This document shows positions 35,861 to 48,459 of a stretch of 60,000 nt of DNA, one piece after another. The notes beneath the pieces were generated by a model. It did not search any database. It was given only the letters and a program-made list of their open reading frames with translations, and was not told the DNA's origin. Each line of letters begins with the position of its first letter. Within the stretch, counting starts at the first letter, position 1. The translations under genes and the position numbers were made by a program. Source of the stretch: Polytrichum commune (lineage: Eukaryota > Streptophyta > Polytrichopsida > Polytrichales > Polytrichaceae); assembly GCA_950295325.1 (NCBI GenBank), contig OX485804.1, positions 69,294,033-69,354,032 of the forward strand, given 5' to 3'.

Positions 35861-37429
35861 CTTAGATCGTTGGTCCACGTGAGGTTCATGGGTAGATCGG
35901 CACAGAGGTGGATCGTTGATTGCACATGAAGTCCATATCGGTCAGTGCCGAGGTCCAGGGTGTCGATCACATTTTTCTTGTTTGGACAATGCACTCTTCT
36001 CATACTATTGAGGTCCAAGTTGCTATTTGGTGAAGGCCGCATTCAATGTTGTCAACGTCCATGGCGTTCATCACGTTCGTCTTTGCGGCATCTAAGTATT
36101 TGGATTCCCATGGATTGAATCCCACACGGGTGGCTACCTGCATCTGTAAATATCACATGGATTGAAACCCACATTGGACACCATAGTCTTACATCATGCA
36201 AGAATGTGTGGTATGGATAGGTGTGAGTGGGACAATGAGTGGAGTGAGCCAAACAAGGATTGGATTGAACCAGGCAGGGATCAATCACTTCGCTAGGAGA
36301 AGTGCATTCAGCAGAGTGATGCATGGTTGTCTGGTTAGGCCACCCCAGATTTTGAGAAGACTCACCATGTCACAGCCTAAAGCGATGTCGCATTAGATGT
36401 GGTTGATGTGGGAATGAAGATCATGACTTGCAGCTCATGACTTTGGTATTCCTTGTAGCACTTTGTGAAACTACCGTGTTGAGGAAGAATTTGTCGTCTA
36501 CATCAAGAAGATGACCACCTTGGATTATCCTTTGACACTCCTCCAACTTCGTCTACAAGTTGCGGAGATGACCCCAACAAATTGACATTATGGTCTGGGA
36601 GGGGGGTACCCGGGTGGAGTTGGGTGAAGTGGTTTTGAATCCGACATCCAGATCTCTCTTTGCGATGTGCATAAGAATTAGAAACATCTAAGACAAGAGG
36701 GTTATGCCCAAAAACAATTCAAGGGATTCTATGAAAATCTCGAATTGGTATATTCTTGATGAACATTTTATCTTGATTGACATTCTTTGGGGCTTCAAGG
36801 GTGATGCACACCATGTGCCATTAGATGTGTAGAGTGCACTATTGTGCTAGCGTGAAGAGCCTCAAAATTGTGTCGAAGTTGGTTGAGGAAGTGGTTGGTG
36901 TGTAAGTATGTCACATGCCTCTATTTTTGTAGTTATTTTCTTCCTTGGCTTTGATATGCTACATAACATTAGATGTAAGATATAGCATATATGATGAGGT
37001 ATTCATGCATTATGTGTAGGCAAAAGGCAATATTGTACCAAAAACGGTTGATTATATGTAGATTTACGGTGTGAGTAAAGAGTACAAAGGTAGATTGGTG
37101 ACTAGGTGGCCGAATTAGGCTTAGTTGGTGGCCCAATAAGTGTACGGGTTCACCTCACACCGAGAGTCATGGAATAGGCGCATGGCAACAAACCATTGTA
37201 TCCACTTGCAAGCATGCAACTATATAAAGTTGCAAACTACCTATATTTATTATTGTTCCATAACTATTAAAGGATTTGAGTAGTTGCCATTGGAGCTACT
37301 AGTGTTTGCACTTACCACAAATAAATTATAGCACCTACAAGCTGCAAGTACACATCAATGGGCTCAGGCAGAGCTCTATGTAGGCTACCATGTCCTACAA
37401 AACAAAGAATCATGGTGGCTACATTTACA

Positions 37430-38170
37430 AACATCATTGTAAATCCAATCAGGTTTGGCCCAACACATACTCAACAATTTGCTAATATAATATAAATTTT
37501 GCTACATTAATTGGGGAAATTTGAGTAAGTCGACCAAAAAACTAACCACCTAACACCCGCATACCTTGAAGGACTTTGCATTATCTGGCACAACAAGGCA
37601 ATCCACCTCATCGTCCAAACACTACAAGCCAACAAGTTTATCATATTCTTCACATTAATCAATGCCGACACCTTCAACAACAAATGTCGTGACATAACAA
37701 TATCCGACTACCTCCCCCCCTGCGGTGAATGTAACACCACACCATGTCTTTGAATGACACAACGATGGCCATATTTCCTATGTATTATAGGCGTTGAAAA
37801 CCAAAGTCAAGCCTCATCATCCCATCACCCTTTTAAACCCTCTAATTCAATGAATTTACATATTGTCATGATATATACCCAAAGACAAACACTAGAAAAT
37901 AAACACACCAAATGTGGCCCACTAATAGACACACTAAAACATTGAAAAGAGGAAAATAAACCCTCTGATAACCATCATGACAAAAGTTTGAGAAGCTATG
38001 CATGGACACTCAATTGCAACCTCAAAATAACTACATGCCCCCTTGAATAACATCAAAAGAAATCATGCATCAAAATGTCATCAAATACCTCACATCTCTA
38101 ATTTTAAACAAAAGGAAACTTGACCATAAACAACTCCATGTGGCACCCTTGCCATACTCCCCCTCCTTTG
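37430..38170 (+). mobile_element. Decayed retroelement fragment 2: C-terminal domain
   Basis: Frames with stops read LTPAYLEGLCIIWHNKAIHL, IVQTLQANKF, INADTFNNKCRDITISDYL, and, in another frame, FNEFTYCHDIYPKTNTRK. These match the C-terminal part (RHNKAxHLI ... NAD ... LLP ... FIEFTYCxD) of the same element type as the fragment at 33390. The zinc-region part of this fragment overlaps what the first fragment already covers, so the two are probably separate copies and not one element split by an insertion. Confidence 0.62.
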
Positions 38171-38906
38171 ACACTCTTATGAACTCTTAAAGAAAGGCAA
38201 CATGCCGTATATTGCATCATGGATAACCGTGATCAGTACAAGGGAAACGGACTCACATTTACATTGGTGCCATAACACATACGCTTGTTTTTCTTTCTTT
38301 TTCTTGGCAAGAGGGAAGTACTACATCTAAGAACACTCTTAAGGGTCATGTTTCTAAGATGGGTGGACGAGAGGCTTGCTCGTATGTAATTATTGTGTTC
38401 AATGATTGTTCTTATATGAAACATAGTGTGTGGTATTCAAATTTAATATGACTCACATGAATGACCATATTTAGTGTAGATTTTTGTTGTCAACAACAAC
38501 TCAAACAAGTTTTTTGAAGAACAATTAAAGTCACGTATAATAATCCATTGCATTTTCCACAAGTTACGGATTGATGGCTTAACATGCTTAGTGGGAATCT
38601 TTGACAGCTGCCAATAATGTCAACTAGATGGAAGCCTCGCCCCATGTCCACTTCAATAGTAGATGTCCGGTTGACCCCTAAAGGTCAATAGGGTTGGGCC
38701 TCGTATCAAACATGCTTGGCAAACTATATATAGTTGGGACAATGTCATTGATCGTCACCAAATTATTCTAGGAGCATCTTTCTTTTAAGAAAACTACTAT
38801 ACAACAAAGATCGCTAAAAAAATAATTCAAGTCATCAAGATTGTTGTGTTTTTTTTTATAAAAACATTGTTATTTCGAAGACCTTACTACTATTTCCACA
38901 TAATGA

Positions 38907-39370
38907 GGGCCACTTCACACACGAGACTGAGAGCCCGTGACCATTACGCTTCAAGCACTCTCATTGGTGGGAAAGGCGGAGCCAACAGAGTAAGTGAATG
39001 CACGATGGATGTAAAGTCTACATGGATTCCTACATGGCATCAAATGGATCATGTTTCATGGTCACTTATATTATTTTCAAAAACCATCTCTTGGAGGTAG
39101 GCCTAACACGAAACCAGGAGACCATGGCACTCCGAACACTCACAAGCATTGATTTATTCTGTTTTATCATGTGTGAGGACCTACATGAATAGAAACTCAT
39201 TGTAATAACATTTGGTTGAGGGCCCAATCACATATGACTTCACACTACACTTGAGGGTCCGTGACCAAACTACATGATTTTGGAGGTGTGTCGGGACGGC
39301 CTTTGGACACTTTCTTTTGGGCTCTCACAATTTCATGGTGACGGCTCTTGGCTCGTGTGTGAAGTGGCCC
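38907..39370. mobile_element. Family C terminal-inverted-repeat element, copy 3
   Basis: 464 bp with ends GGGCCACTTCACACACGAG and CTCGTGTGTGAAGTGGCCC. It lacks the GTCCAAGTTCGC block present in copies 1 and 4. A short frame across it resembles one in copy 1 only because the DNA is homologous. Confidence 0.82.
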
Positions 39371-39619
39371 TAAATCACGTAATTAGATAAATTTAGAATC
39401 ATCTAGAAAATGTCTTTATACATTCTATTGGAGGAAGAAATTGACGAAAATAATGGACTCACTACTTGAGAACCTCTTGATGATGAAAAGTAAAATGGAA
39501 CCATGTTCCCGTCTCAAGTCCCTAAGCATAAAGTGACCACCACATAAGGCCCATGATCCTTACCCACATCTGACGCCCACTAATGTTCATCATCGCAAGA
39601 TCTCATCATACTACGGTCC

Positions 39620-40160
39620 GTGGTGTTAATTTTGTTCGTTTTTCATGTTCTCCAACTTCTACCGATTAGATTTACACAACGAAACTTGTAATTCATTAGC
39701 GAATCTACGATGAGAGCCTTAAAATCGAAACTCAAAGACAATAGAAAAAAACAAGACCTTCATTGCTTAAGTTATGATTATTGAAATGTATGGGCGTAAT
39801 TTTCTTTTTCTTTTTCTTTCTGATTATTGAAAGTGCTTGTGTATTGTTTTTCTTAATGAGTACCTAAATTGATATGTGCAATTAGGTTGCCTCTTATACC
39901 ATGAAAATTATCTTGCGTAAGAATCAAATCACAAAAACTTGTAAGTATGTTTTGACATCCACATAGAAACCACAATAAAAAAAAAGGTCATGTATTTTTT
40001 TAGTGTGATAATCAATATTCAAAATAGTGTGGAATGTTGATAAATTAGCATGAGGCAACCTAATGACACATATCAGAGTAGATGTCCTCCCCCCCCCCCA
40101 ATTGTGTTGACTATTGAGTCCAAAGTGGTCCATAAATCATGAGCATGTAGACCGGTCTCT
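39620..40160 (+). repeat. Family A' repeat, interrupted
   Basis: TTTTTCATGTTCTCCAACTTC, GATTTACACAACGAAACTTG, and after an insertion-like stretch GACTATTGAGTCCAAAGTGG and GTAGACCGGTCTCTTC. A run of C lies at 40090-40099. Confidence 0.55.
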
Positions 40161-40255
40161 TCTACATAAAATTGCTAAAGCAACTAGATGATGGTCTCTT
40201 TCCAAAGAAAGATTGTGCAGTTGAGAAACTATGAGTTTATATGCCCTTGTACTAA

Positions 40256-40650
40256 GAGCATCCTCAGTCGGTCTAGGTAAAGCTCACTGCAAACCAAAAC
40301 CTATCTTTTGACTGACCTAAAATTAGAAACTGAAATTACCATCATTAGAAGCACACCTAAATAAACGTGAGATATTTCTCAAGAAAAAAAAATTGTAAAA
40401 ATTTGATGTAGGTGAAATCCCTCATTGAAAACACCACATTTTCAAAATTTAGAGGGAGTGCACCAAATCTTGCTTTAAAATGGAAAGATCCTCCCACACT
40501 CCCTCCAAATTTTTGACATTTAGAGGGAGTGTGGGAGGATCTGTCCATTTTTAAGCAAGATTTGGTGCACTCCCTCTAAATTTTGAGCAATTTTAAGCAA
40601 GATAGGTCTTGGTTTGCAGTGAGCTTTACCTAGACCGACTGAGGATGCTC
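40256..40650. mobile_element. Young PIF/Harbinger-like MITE with TAA target duplication
   Basis: A 395 bp element with 52 bp terminal inverted repeats that I count as 51/52 identical, starting GAGCATCCTCAGTCGGTC. It is flanked by TAA at 40253-40255 and 40651-40653. Most of the interior is a second inverted repeat (about 40440-40590, around TTTAGAGGGAGTG). The TAA (TWA) target site and the terminal sequence type fit PIF/Harbinger-derived miniature elements. No coding capacity. Confidence 0.85.
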
Positions 40651-40749
40651 TAACCTCCACATTGCACGGTTTAAGTGTTCCCCATAAATAGGGAATTCTA
40701 GACTCTTCTCACCTTATACATGGTCCCACACAACATAGTTGAATAATGC

Positions 40750-41150
40750 ACTTAAGATAGATGGGTTTTAAGTGGCTCATTTTCTCAATCGGACCCCTAG
40801 ATTTGATTGGCATGTGGTTCGGTGAGGATCAAAGAACAAACCTAATAAAGGCACACGTTTAAAATATATCGAACTACGTCTACAAATTTTCATACCTATC
40901 CCACGTACACTCAGCGGTGACACACGCTTGGGAGGGCCTATGTATCCAGTTAAGAACCCAGCAAACATGCACTTCCCATTACCAAACCTAAATCACATGG
41001 GGTCCGATTTTCAATCCGGTTTGTGCAATTTTTTCAGTATAGATTTGCCAATGCAACACGAGTTGTGTCATGTAAATATAGTCAATAGAAGTTGGAGAAT
41101 GAACCAAACAACACCCACATATCTTATGCACAAAAACATGTCTTGTTAGG
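40750..41150 (-). repeat. Family A' repeat
   Basis: Reverse copy: AAGTGGCTCATTTTCTCAAT, GGCATGTGGTTCGGTGAGG, GGTCCGATTTTCAATCCGG and AGTTGGAGAATGAACCAAAC. It starts about 100 bp after the young MITE at 40256. Confidence 0.63.
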
Positions 41151-41520
41151 GTTTTGTTCTTGGATCTTACCTAACGATGCACCTATCAAATTTAGGTGTC
41201 GGATTAACATAAATAATTGAGTAAGGCACGCATATGTAAATGAATCTCACCTTTTTTTACACAGCGGGAAAAGGCCCACTACTTGGAGCCGATACAAGAG
41301 ATAACGGACATGGACACTTGTCATTTTCCTTCCTTTATGTGGATCATAAAGTAAAGGGTGAGGTAGCACACTAGGGCTTTTTTGTGGTTGAATTTGGGAA
41401 CACCGTGACCTCAAATTCACTTCCTAGTGTATGCCCATCGATCCACCCCCCCCCCCCCACTTGTAGGCGGGGTGGGTTCTTCACCACGGCCACTCCTTTA
41501 GTAAGCCGTGTGGCCCGATT

Positions 41521-42390
41521 GTGGGCACTTCCAACTCCCCCTACAAATTTTGACCATTGGATCGACTCCAAAATTGTGTCACCTACGTAAGGAATTGCAA
41601 AGTGTGCAGATCGAATTTGTTATTTCAAGTTTTAGACTGGTCAGACTTGAGATGTGAGAAGTTGTAGGAGGTCAAATTTGTGGATTTGTTGTGGGCACTT
41701 CCAACTTCACATAGAAAAAGATTGATCATTGGATCGACCCCAAAATTATGTCATCTACTTAGGAATTGCAAATCTTGCTAATTGAATTTGTTACTTCAAG
41801 CTTTAAACTCGTCGTACTTGAGATGTGAAAGTTGTGGGAGGTCAAGTTTGCGGTTTTATTGTGGGCACTTCCAACTTCACATATAAAAATAAAATTGAAA
41901 AAAAGGGCATTGGATCGACTCCGAACTTGTGTCGTCTACTTAGGAATTGCAAATCATGCAGATTGAATTTGTTATTTCAAGTGTTAGACTCGTCGGGCTT
42001 GAGATGTGAAAGTTGTAGGAGGTCAAATTTGTGGTTTTTTTTTTGTTTTTTTGTTTTTTTTGTTTTTTTTGTGGGCACTTCCAACTTCACGTATAAAAAA
42101 TAAAATGATCATTGGATCAACTCCAAAATTGTGGCATCTAACTAGGAATTGCAAACCATGCAAATTGAATTTGTTATTTCAAGTTTTAAACTTGTCGAGC
42201 TCGAGATGTCAAAGTTGTATGAGGTTTTACTGTGGACACTTTCAACTCCACATACAATTTTGACGAGTGGATCAACTCCAACACTATGACTTTTACTTAG
42301 CAATTACAAATCACGCAAATTATCATTTCAAGTTGCATATGGAATAAGACTTAACATGCCAAATTTGCAGGAGGTCAAAATTAGATTTCT
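41521..42390 (+). repeat. About 170 bp tandem array, five units
   Basis: GTGGGCACTTCCAACT (or GTGGACACTTTCAACT in the last unit) recurs at 41521, 41691, 41861, 42071 and 42232. Each unit carries ATTGGATCRACTCC, TAGGAATTGCAAA, AATTTGTTATTTCAAG-like and GGAGGTCAAATTTG blocks. The third unit is 40 bp longer because of a T-rich expansion (42037-42070). Confidence 0.85.
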
Positions 42391-45004
42391 ATGTTTTCTC
42401 AAGCGATCACGTTTGCATCCCCAAATGTGTCAATAGTTAAACTTATACTTGGCTATCAACCTACGGTAAACCCCACAAATGGTGTAATAATTTGTAATTC
42501 TATTGAGAGCATAAACCACGTGGTCCACACCCACACTCGACTCACGTGCATGGGGACGCACAACGAGGTTATCATAAGTGAGAGAATCGAAGGCTAGTCT
42601 TCAAATGGTTTCAAAGTAAAATATGCCATGACTTAAAAAGATCGGTTCCAATTTGTGTGGACCGTACTAATACTATCTCATCTCTTCATATTGATGATAA
42701 CTTTGTGACATGGATGGTCGGGCATGTCGGGTTCTCGTGTTCTAGATTACTCTTCATCCAAATCATAAGATTTTGTCGATGTAAAACACTAGGAGAAAAC
42801 CTTGTCCGTTCCAACCATCCGTTGAACTAATGGCGAAAGAATGCATAAATAAAATCATTTTGGTTGTAGATTTAGGAGGATTGGCAAAAAATCTCATGTT
42901 GGCAACTAAAATGATTTAGTTTGTGCGCCTTCTTGCCGTGAGTTGCAGCATACAAGGTGCAACAAATGGTTGGAATGGACAAGATTTCTCATAGTGAAAT
43001 GAGATACTACAAATTAGAACCACTCCCAAGTTTGCAGCTACTTGATCCCAGCCAAAACATACATAAACTATTTAATTTGGGCTTTTGATGTTCACTATAG
43101 TGTTGCATACACTTGAAAAGTGGTTTATAGATGGTCTCTTACGGATTTCATTTCATAACACCTACCATCGGACACGTGATAAAGAAATTGTCCCTAATAA
43201 AGTTCATTGTTGATTAACACAATAGAGTAATTTAGGGGCCTTTGACCTTTGTTGTATGTGTTAACTACACTACAAAGGATATTTAGTGTTTGATGCACTA
43301 AATATGAACACAACACTAAATGGCAATACCCTATGAAAGTAAGTAACATTAAATGTAAACTCAAACACTAAATATAAACTATGCTAATATGTGGAAGTTA
43401 AATGTTTGAATTTAGTGTTAGTAAAGATATGAAAAAATGATGTCGACTTCGGCAGATGAGAGATCTATGAGCAGGAAGGTGGGGCACTATCCCTGAAATC
43501 GCAAGTCGAGTGAAATTCATGCTTCATAGGAAGGGAGGTGGCAGTAGGGAAGGTAGCAACACATTTATAGCTAACACTAATTTTCAAGGAATTGAAAATC
43601 AATGTTGAGCATAATAGGGTGGTAACAACATTAAATATAATCAAACACGATTTTAAATATATCGGCTCTACTTGGGGATCAACATTTTTACCCTCCCTAA
43701 TGGTAGGTGATATAAACAAATACCCATCCATTGCATGCTCACAAACGTACAGGTCTACAACTTTGTTCATTGTGGCACTAAAATTGCATTTATTCCAAAC
43801 GAATATTCCCTCACCATTCCCTCTTTGGCCTAATTGGTCATCTTAAGGCAGATGGGTCTTGACTCCGAGGATACCGATTGACTTGTAATTAGTATAAGAC
43901 GAATAACAAAGCCAAATCATTGAGGCCGTAACTATTTTCCTCATTTTTTTTAAAGCCTGCATGAATATCTCATTCCTTATTGAGATGACGATTTTTTTTC
44001 TTCTTCTTAGCGGCCATTCAGAAAATATGCTTACAATATCTGTACTAGGAAAGTATCATTTCTCATTTAGAAAATTTCTTGAATTTTGTATGATTTTTTT
44101 TCTTGAATTGGTAGTTCACGGTAGCTTGATTTTACAATAAATAAATAAAAAACTAACCAACGTCGGGCAATCTGACGTAAGTTTGAGCCCGTTGGCCCTA
44201 ACTTACTCAAGAATCTTCTTAGTGTAAGGTGGGGTTCACTGCCTACCTTGTGGTGGGTGGGCTCTTGGCTTCCTACCTACCTAGCTAGTGTTTTCCGTCA
44301 AGCAAAGAGAAGATTTCACAGCATGAATCAGACCGCCAACCACTCCATTCGGAAATGGATAACTCTCCACTATCACCCGGTAGTTTAGGGTCATCTCAGA
44401 TTGTTGATTTTACAATATACATGTCATTGAAGCAAAAAGACTCGTAGAATTTGAATCAACCACAACATGATTAGTCGTGATATGTACACTTCGACTCAAT
44501 TGTTTCCTTGTGGCCCCCCCCCCCTTCCCAAAACCCCTTATATCACATGTTGGGCTATGACCTCAATTTGCATTTGCTAACCATCGCAGACTAATCGTGT
44601 GTTTCATATCCTAGAAGAAGTGGGGTAGTTGGAAAACATAACTAGTTAAGACTCATTTGCCTTAAATCCATGTTTACTATCTTGGGAGAAGACCCTCCAT
44701 AGTGTCTCCTCAAAACTCCATCAGAGACAAGTTTCCTTGCTTGTTTTAGAATGTAGGATTAGGTACTCTCAAATCTTTCTTCGAATTGAACTATCAAGTT
44801 GATATTAACCTCTATCGTACTGAGATCACTGCATTTCATTACTCTAGGTAATTAACCTTTTTGACACCACCTTGACGTACTTTTCGTCCCATAAGCCTTT
44901 TGGCTTTATAATGAACATTAAGATTATTTTCAATCTATTTAAGTCATGTCTACCTTCAAAGTCTTGTAAAGCTCCCCAAATAAATGCTTTTGTTAAATTA
45001 GAAT
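42391..45004. other. Unassigned intergenic DNA
   Basis: Apart from the foldback at 42786, it contains a patch of AACACTAAAT motifs (43255-43430) and a 101-codon minus-strand frame (43465-43770) with no recognisable family. 44161-44420 is GC-richer than its surroundings but not coding in any frame I can support. Confidence 0.4.
42786..43010. repeat. 225 bp foldback
   Basis: CCTTGTCCGTTCCAACCATC (about 42800) is inverted at about 42967-42990 (ATGGTTGGAATGGACAAG). Inner arms around AAATCATTTTGGTTG and CAACTAAAATGATTTAG also pair. Confidence 0.7.
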
Positions 45005-45495
45005 GGAGAGAAAGGGAATTTTGGATATGAATGTACTTCTCATTCATCCAACATAAAAACCCTTAATTAAGTATGCATATGGAGGTTACTTTTTCTAGTT
45101 GATCTGACACATGAATTAGCTTTATAGATCCATAAGTAGTCTATTCCACGTCATTTGAGATGAAGTAGCCACAAACCTATAGGGGGTCAAGATTTTATGT
45201 TAAATGGATGAGAGGTTTGCTTGTGTGCGGTAATTCCAGAGAGAGAGAATTATCATATATGAGTGTTTCCAATATTACCACACACGAGTGTACCTCTCAT
45301 CCATACAACATCAAATCTCAAACCTTTGTAGGTTTGTTGCCGGATGATCTCAATTGACCTTGACAAGACTAATTTGGGATATTTAAAGCTAATCATGGTG
45401 TCAAGTCAACTAAAGAAAGCAACCTCCATTATGCATACTCTTTAATGACTTTTATGTTGGATGAATGGGAGGTATGCTTGTTTATGATTAATTCC
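45005..45495. mobile_element. Two adjacent family D inverted-repeat elements
   Basis: Each unit (about 45005-45235 and 45235-45495) begins with a GGAATTNTNNNATATGARTGT-like end and CTCTCATYCATNCAACAT, and ends with the inverse (ATGTTRRATGRATGRGAGGT, then GATTAATTCC-like sequence). About 230-260 bp each. Between the ends are the remnants CACAAACCTATAGGGGGTC and GGTGTCAAGTCAACTAAAG. Confidence 0.72.
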
Positions 45496-45509
45496 TGCTC
45501 TCCAGTTGA

Positions 45510-46010
45510 GGGCCACTTCACACACAAGACCGAGTGCCCGTGACCATTGCACTTCAAGCACTCTCATTGGTGGAAAGAGTGGAGCTGATCCAAGTTCGCC
45601 TCACAATACGCTCGAGGGACCAATAGAGTATGCGAATGCAAGATGGACGTAAAGTCCACACGGATTTCTACATGCCATCAAGTGGATCATGTTTCATGGC
45701 CACTTGGATTATTTTCAAAAAACCACCTCTTGGAGGTAGGCCCAACACCAAACCAGGAGACCACGACACTCCGAACGCTCACAACTGTTGATATTATTAT
45801 GTTTTATCACATGTAAGGACCAGCATGAATAGAAATTCGTTGAAATAACATTTGGTTGGGGGCCCGGTCACGTACGACTTCACACTACACTTGAGGGCCC
45901 GTGACCACACTACGTGATGTTGGAGGCGTGTTGGGACGGCCTTTGGACACTTTCTTTTTGGGCTCTCACAATTCCATGGTCACGGCTCTTGGCTCGTGTG
46001 TGAAGTGGCT
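45510..46010. mobile_element. Family C terminal-inverted-repeat element, copy 4
   Basis: About 500 bp, with ends GGGCCACTTCACACACAAG and CTCGTGTGTGAAGTGGCT. TTGAG at 45506-45510 and 46011-46015 could be a target duplication, but other copies do not show one. It is inserted directly beside two family D copies. Confidence 0.8.
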
Positions 46011-46309
46011 TTGAGAATGGTCGCAAAAAGCAAGCGACAGCATCCAAGTGGCTGGGAGAGCTCCTCCTCCATTGATATTGCGGGAGCCCAGTGGATAAGC
46101 CTTTTAATAGTAAGTTGTTAGCGGCCACCCCTGAGAGTTGGAGACTCGAGCATCATCGAAGCTTATAATTATGTTTTGAGCCGCCTGTCACTTATTTATT
46201 TATAATTACAACTTGGGAGCAAGGGCAATCAATCATGGACCTGAACCCAGAATGCAAGGAGGACTCGGTGTTTTTTAAATTTAGTAACGGAAGATAAGAA
46301 AAACGAAAA

Positions 46310-46925
46310 ATGGTGAAATTTTGAAGTTCATTCGGCCATAAATATTTTCTCAGAGACCAAGTAGAGGGAATGACAAGGAACGATGAATGTGGAGAACCGA
46401 CCACTAGTTACAGATGAGCTGGTTGAGTTTGAGAAATAACTGGTTGAAGTTCAAGGCTTCAAGAAATTTACGGATCATTTAGAGGAATTTAAAGAACATA
46501 CTTCAAATTAATGGAAGAAATACCGGAAGATATGGAGATGCAACTGGTTGGGCTTGGAAACACTGCTAGGATTTTGATTGGCTATGCCCAAAAATCTTTA
46601 TGGACATCAATGAGGAATGTAAGTTGTTTCGTAATCTTTATTCCATGTGATTAATTAGTTGCATTTCCCCCAAAGAGGCGAGCAAGTCAAAACCCCTACT
46701 TGTATAGTAGAGTCTCGATCCCTAAGTTGAGCATCAAAATGGTTAACTCAATAGTACTGAAAAGTGATCCCAAGTGGTGTGAAACATGGCTTCTCTGGCC
46801 AATCACTACATCTGGCCTTGCAATGTATCCTATTGTGGCCACTGGTTACAATTAGCCATTTTGGGTCTATACAAGAATCATTTCTCTCTGAGTCTAGCGT
46901 GCTAGCCGTGGCTACTCACTATAGC
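46310..46925 (+). repeat. Family G repeat, copy 3
   Basis: Same landmarks (CATTCGGCCATAAA, GTAAGTTGTTTCGTAA, TGTATAGTAGAGTCTCGAT, ATACAAGAATCATTTC) but with an extra stretch near 46390-46590. More diverged than the other two. Confidence 0.62.
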
Positions 46926-47029
46926 TCTCAAATCAAGGTTTTTTTCCCACTTCTCCTAGGATATGAAACACATAGTTGATTTCCAACTAAGATAGACGTG
47001 TCTAGTTTAGTTATGTATCTTATTCATAC

Positions 47030-47945
47030 ACCTATATTTGAGTGGTTTGCGGTTTAGTGTGGCTCCAAGAACATGTACCAAAAAGTTAAAAACGATTTGA
47101 TTGCATGCTCAAAATATGATAACCATCTTGGGTTCAATGATCAACATGATCGGGGAGGGTGGTATATGACCATTTAATGAACACGAGAATCTTCACTTTG
47201 ATAATGAATAAGGTATGCATATGAGCTCATAAAATTATGAGGAAAGTGGACGAGCTCAATTTGGGTTTGGTAACAACTCGTACTAATCGCATGTTTCATA
47301 TCTTAAGAGATGTGGGCAACTGAGAAAAAGTAACCATTTTAGACCCCTCTACCTTAGCCCACTTCTCCTAGGATATGAAACACACGATTGATACAAGATG
47401 GTTGGCAAATCCAAATCAAGATCATAGCTGCTCTCCTCATAATTTTTGAAGCTCATATGATTATCTTATTCATCATCAAAGTGAAGATTATTGTGCTCAT
47501 TAAATAGCCATACATATTCTCCTAATTATGTTGACTTATGTGTCTATAATGGTCTACATTTTCTGAGCACATAGTCCAATCTCTTTCATACACGTGTCTT
47601 TTTTAAGTCCTTTCTTGGATTCACCACCTAACCACACACCACTCAATTATAGGTGTCCGATGAAGACAAGTAACCAAATTAGGCATGTCTACCTTACATG
47701 GGTCTTAAATGATTACTTTGGAGCTCATATGAATATCTTTTTCATTATTGTGAAGATTCTTGTGCTCATCAGATGGTCATAAATGTCCCCAACTATGTCG
47801 ACTACTGAGCTTAGAATAATCAACATATTTTGAGCATGTAGTCCAATCTCTTTTAAACATATGTCCTTTTTGGTATCCGTGTATAATCCACACCTGACCG
47901 CATGCCATTTAAATACATGTGTTCATTTAAGATAAGTAACTAAAA
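47030..47945. repeat. Cluster of three family A repeats
   Basis: A reverse copy (about 47030-47340) lies head to head with a forward copy (47341-47700), both centred on CTTCTCCTAGGATATGAAAC and TTTCATATCTTAAGAGATG-type ends. A third, partial forward copy (47700-47945) follows. The pair gives a long imperfect inverted repeat. Confidence 0.65.
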
Positions 47946-48196
47946 TAGGCATGCTTAGATTAAGTGGTTACATGCTAAGTGTGTAATAGTTGAAGAATAT
48001 GTCAATGAGTACATAGCAATCGAGCTCGGTTGTAGGTCAAAGGTAGAGATATCACTTAATCCCCAACTTCTAAGCAATGCATTTGAACTACATACTTTCA
48101 ATTTTAGCTAACCATGTCAAATAAAAGTCATAAACAAAATTGACTTCTTCATTGAGTGCACTTTTAAAGGTAGTCTACCCCTTGTTGTTATCCAAG

Positions 48197-48421
48197 ATAC
48201 ATGTTCGAGTACAGAGTTTGGGTGCCCTTGGATACAAACACATATTTAGTTCTTTGATTGTCAATGTCTCAAAGTGAGTATTTCCAAAATTTCTCTGTGA
48301 CATAAGATATTGCACTAAATAAAGTTTCAAAACCATAACAATCAATTTTAAGACTTGGCAAGGGCTCATAGAAAATTGTGTATGTAAACCGCACATTGAG
48401 CCCCTTGAACCTATAAGTGCT
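48197..48421. repeat. Family N repeat, copy 1
   Basis: GTGCCCTTGGATACAAACAC, AAGATATTGCACTAAATAAAG, TTTTAAGACTTGGCAAGGGC and ACATTGAGCCCCTTGAACCT. It pairs with 52516-52742. Confidence 0.7.
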
Positions 48422-48459
48422 AAGATGTATAGATTGAGGGCCGAGAGGGAGTTCACATA

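Larger units (their letters stand above)
34200..37430. other. Region between the retroelement fragments
   Basis: Holds a GAA repeat (34518-34547), a family A' copy (about 35500-35860), and ORFs on both strands around 34850-36400 with no recognisable family. A minus-strand reading at 34854-35171 looks mildly protein-like but is unidentified. The rest shows nothing I can name. Confidence 0.4.

Noticed and set aside
34190-37430. Single retroelement split by a 3.3 kb insertion
   Set aside because: The two fragments overlap in the zinc region, so they cannot be two halves of one copy unless a duplication is also assumed.
43465-43770. 101-codon - strand ORF
   Set aside because: Composition is not repetitive, but no motif, no splice context and no second exon were found, so it is not called as a gene.
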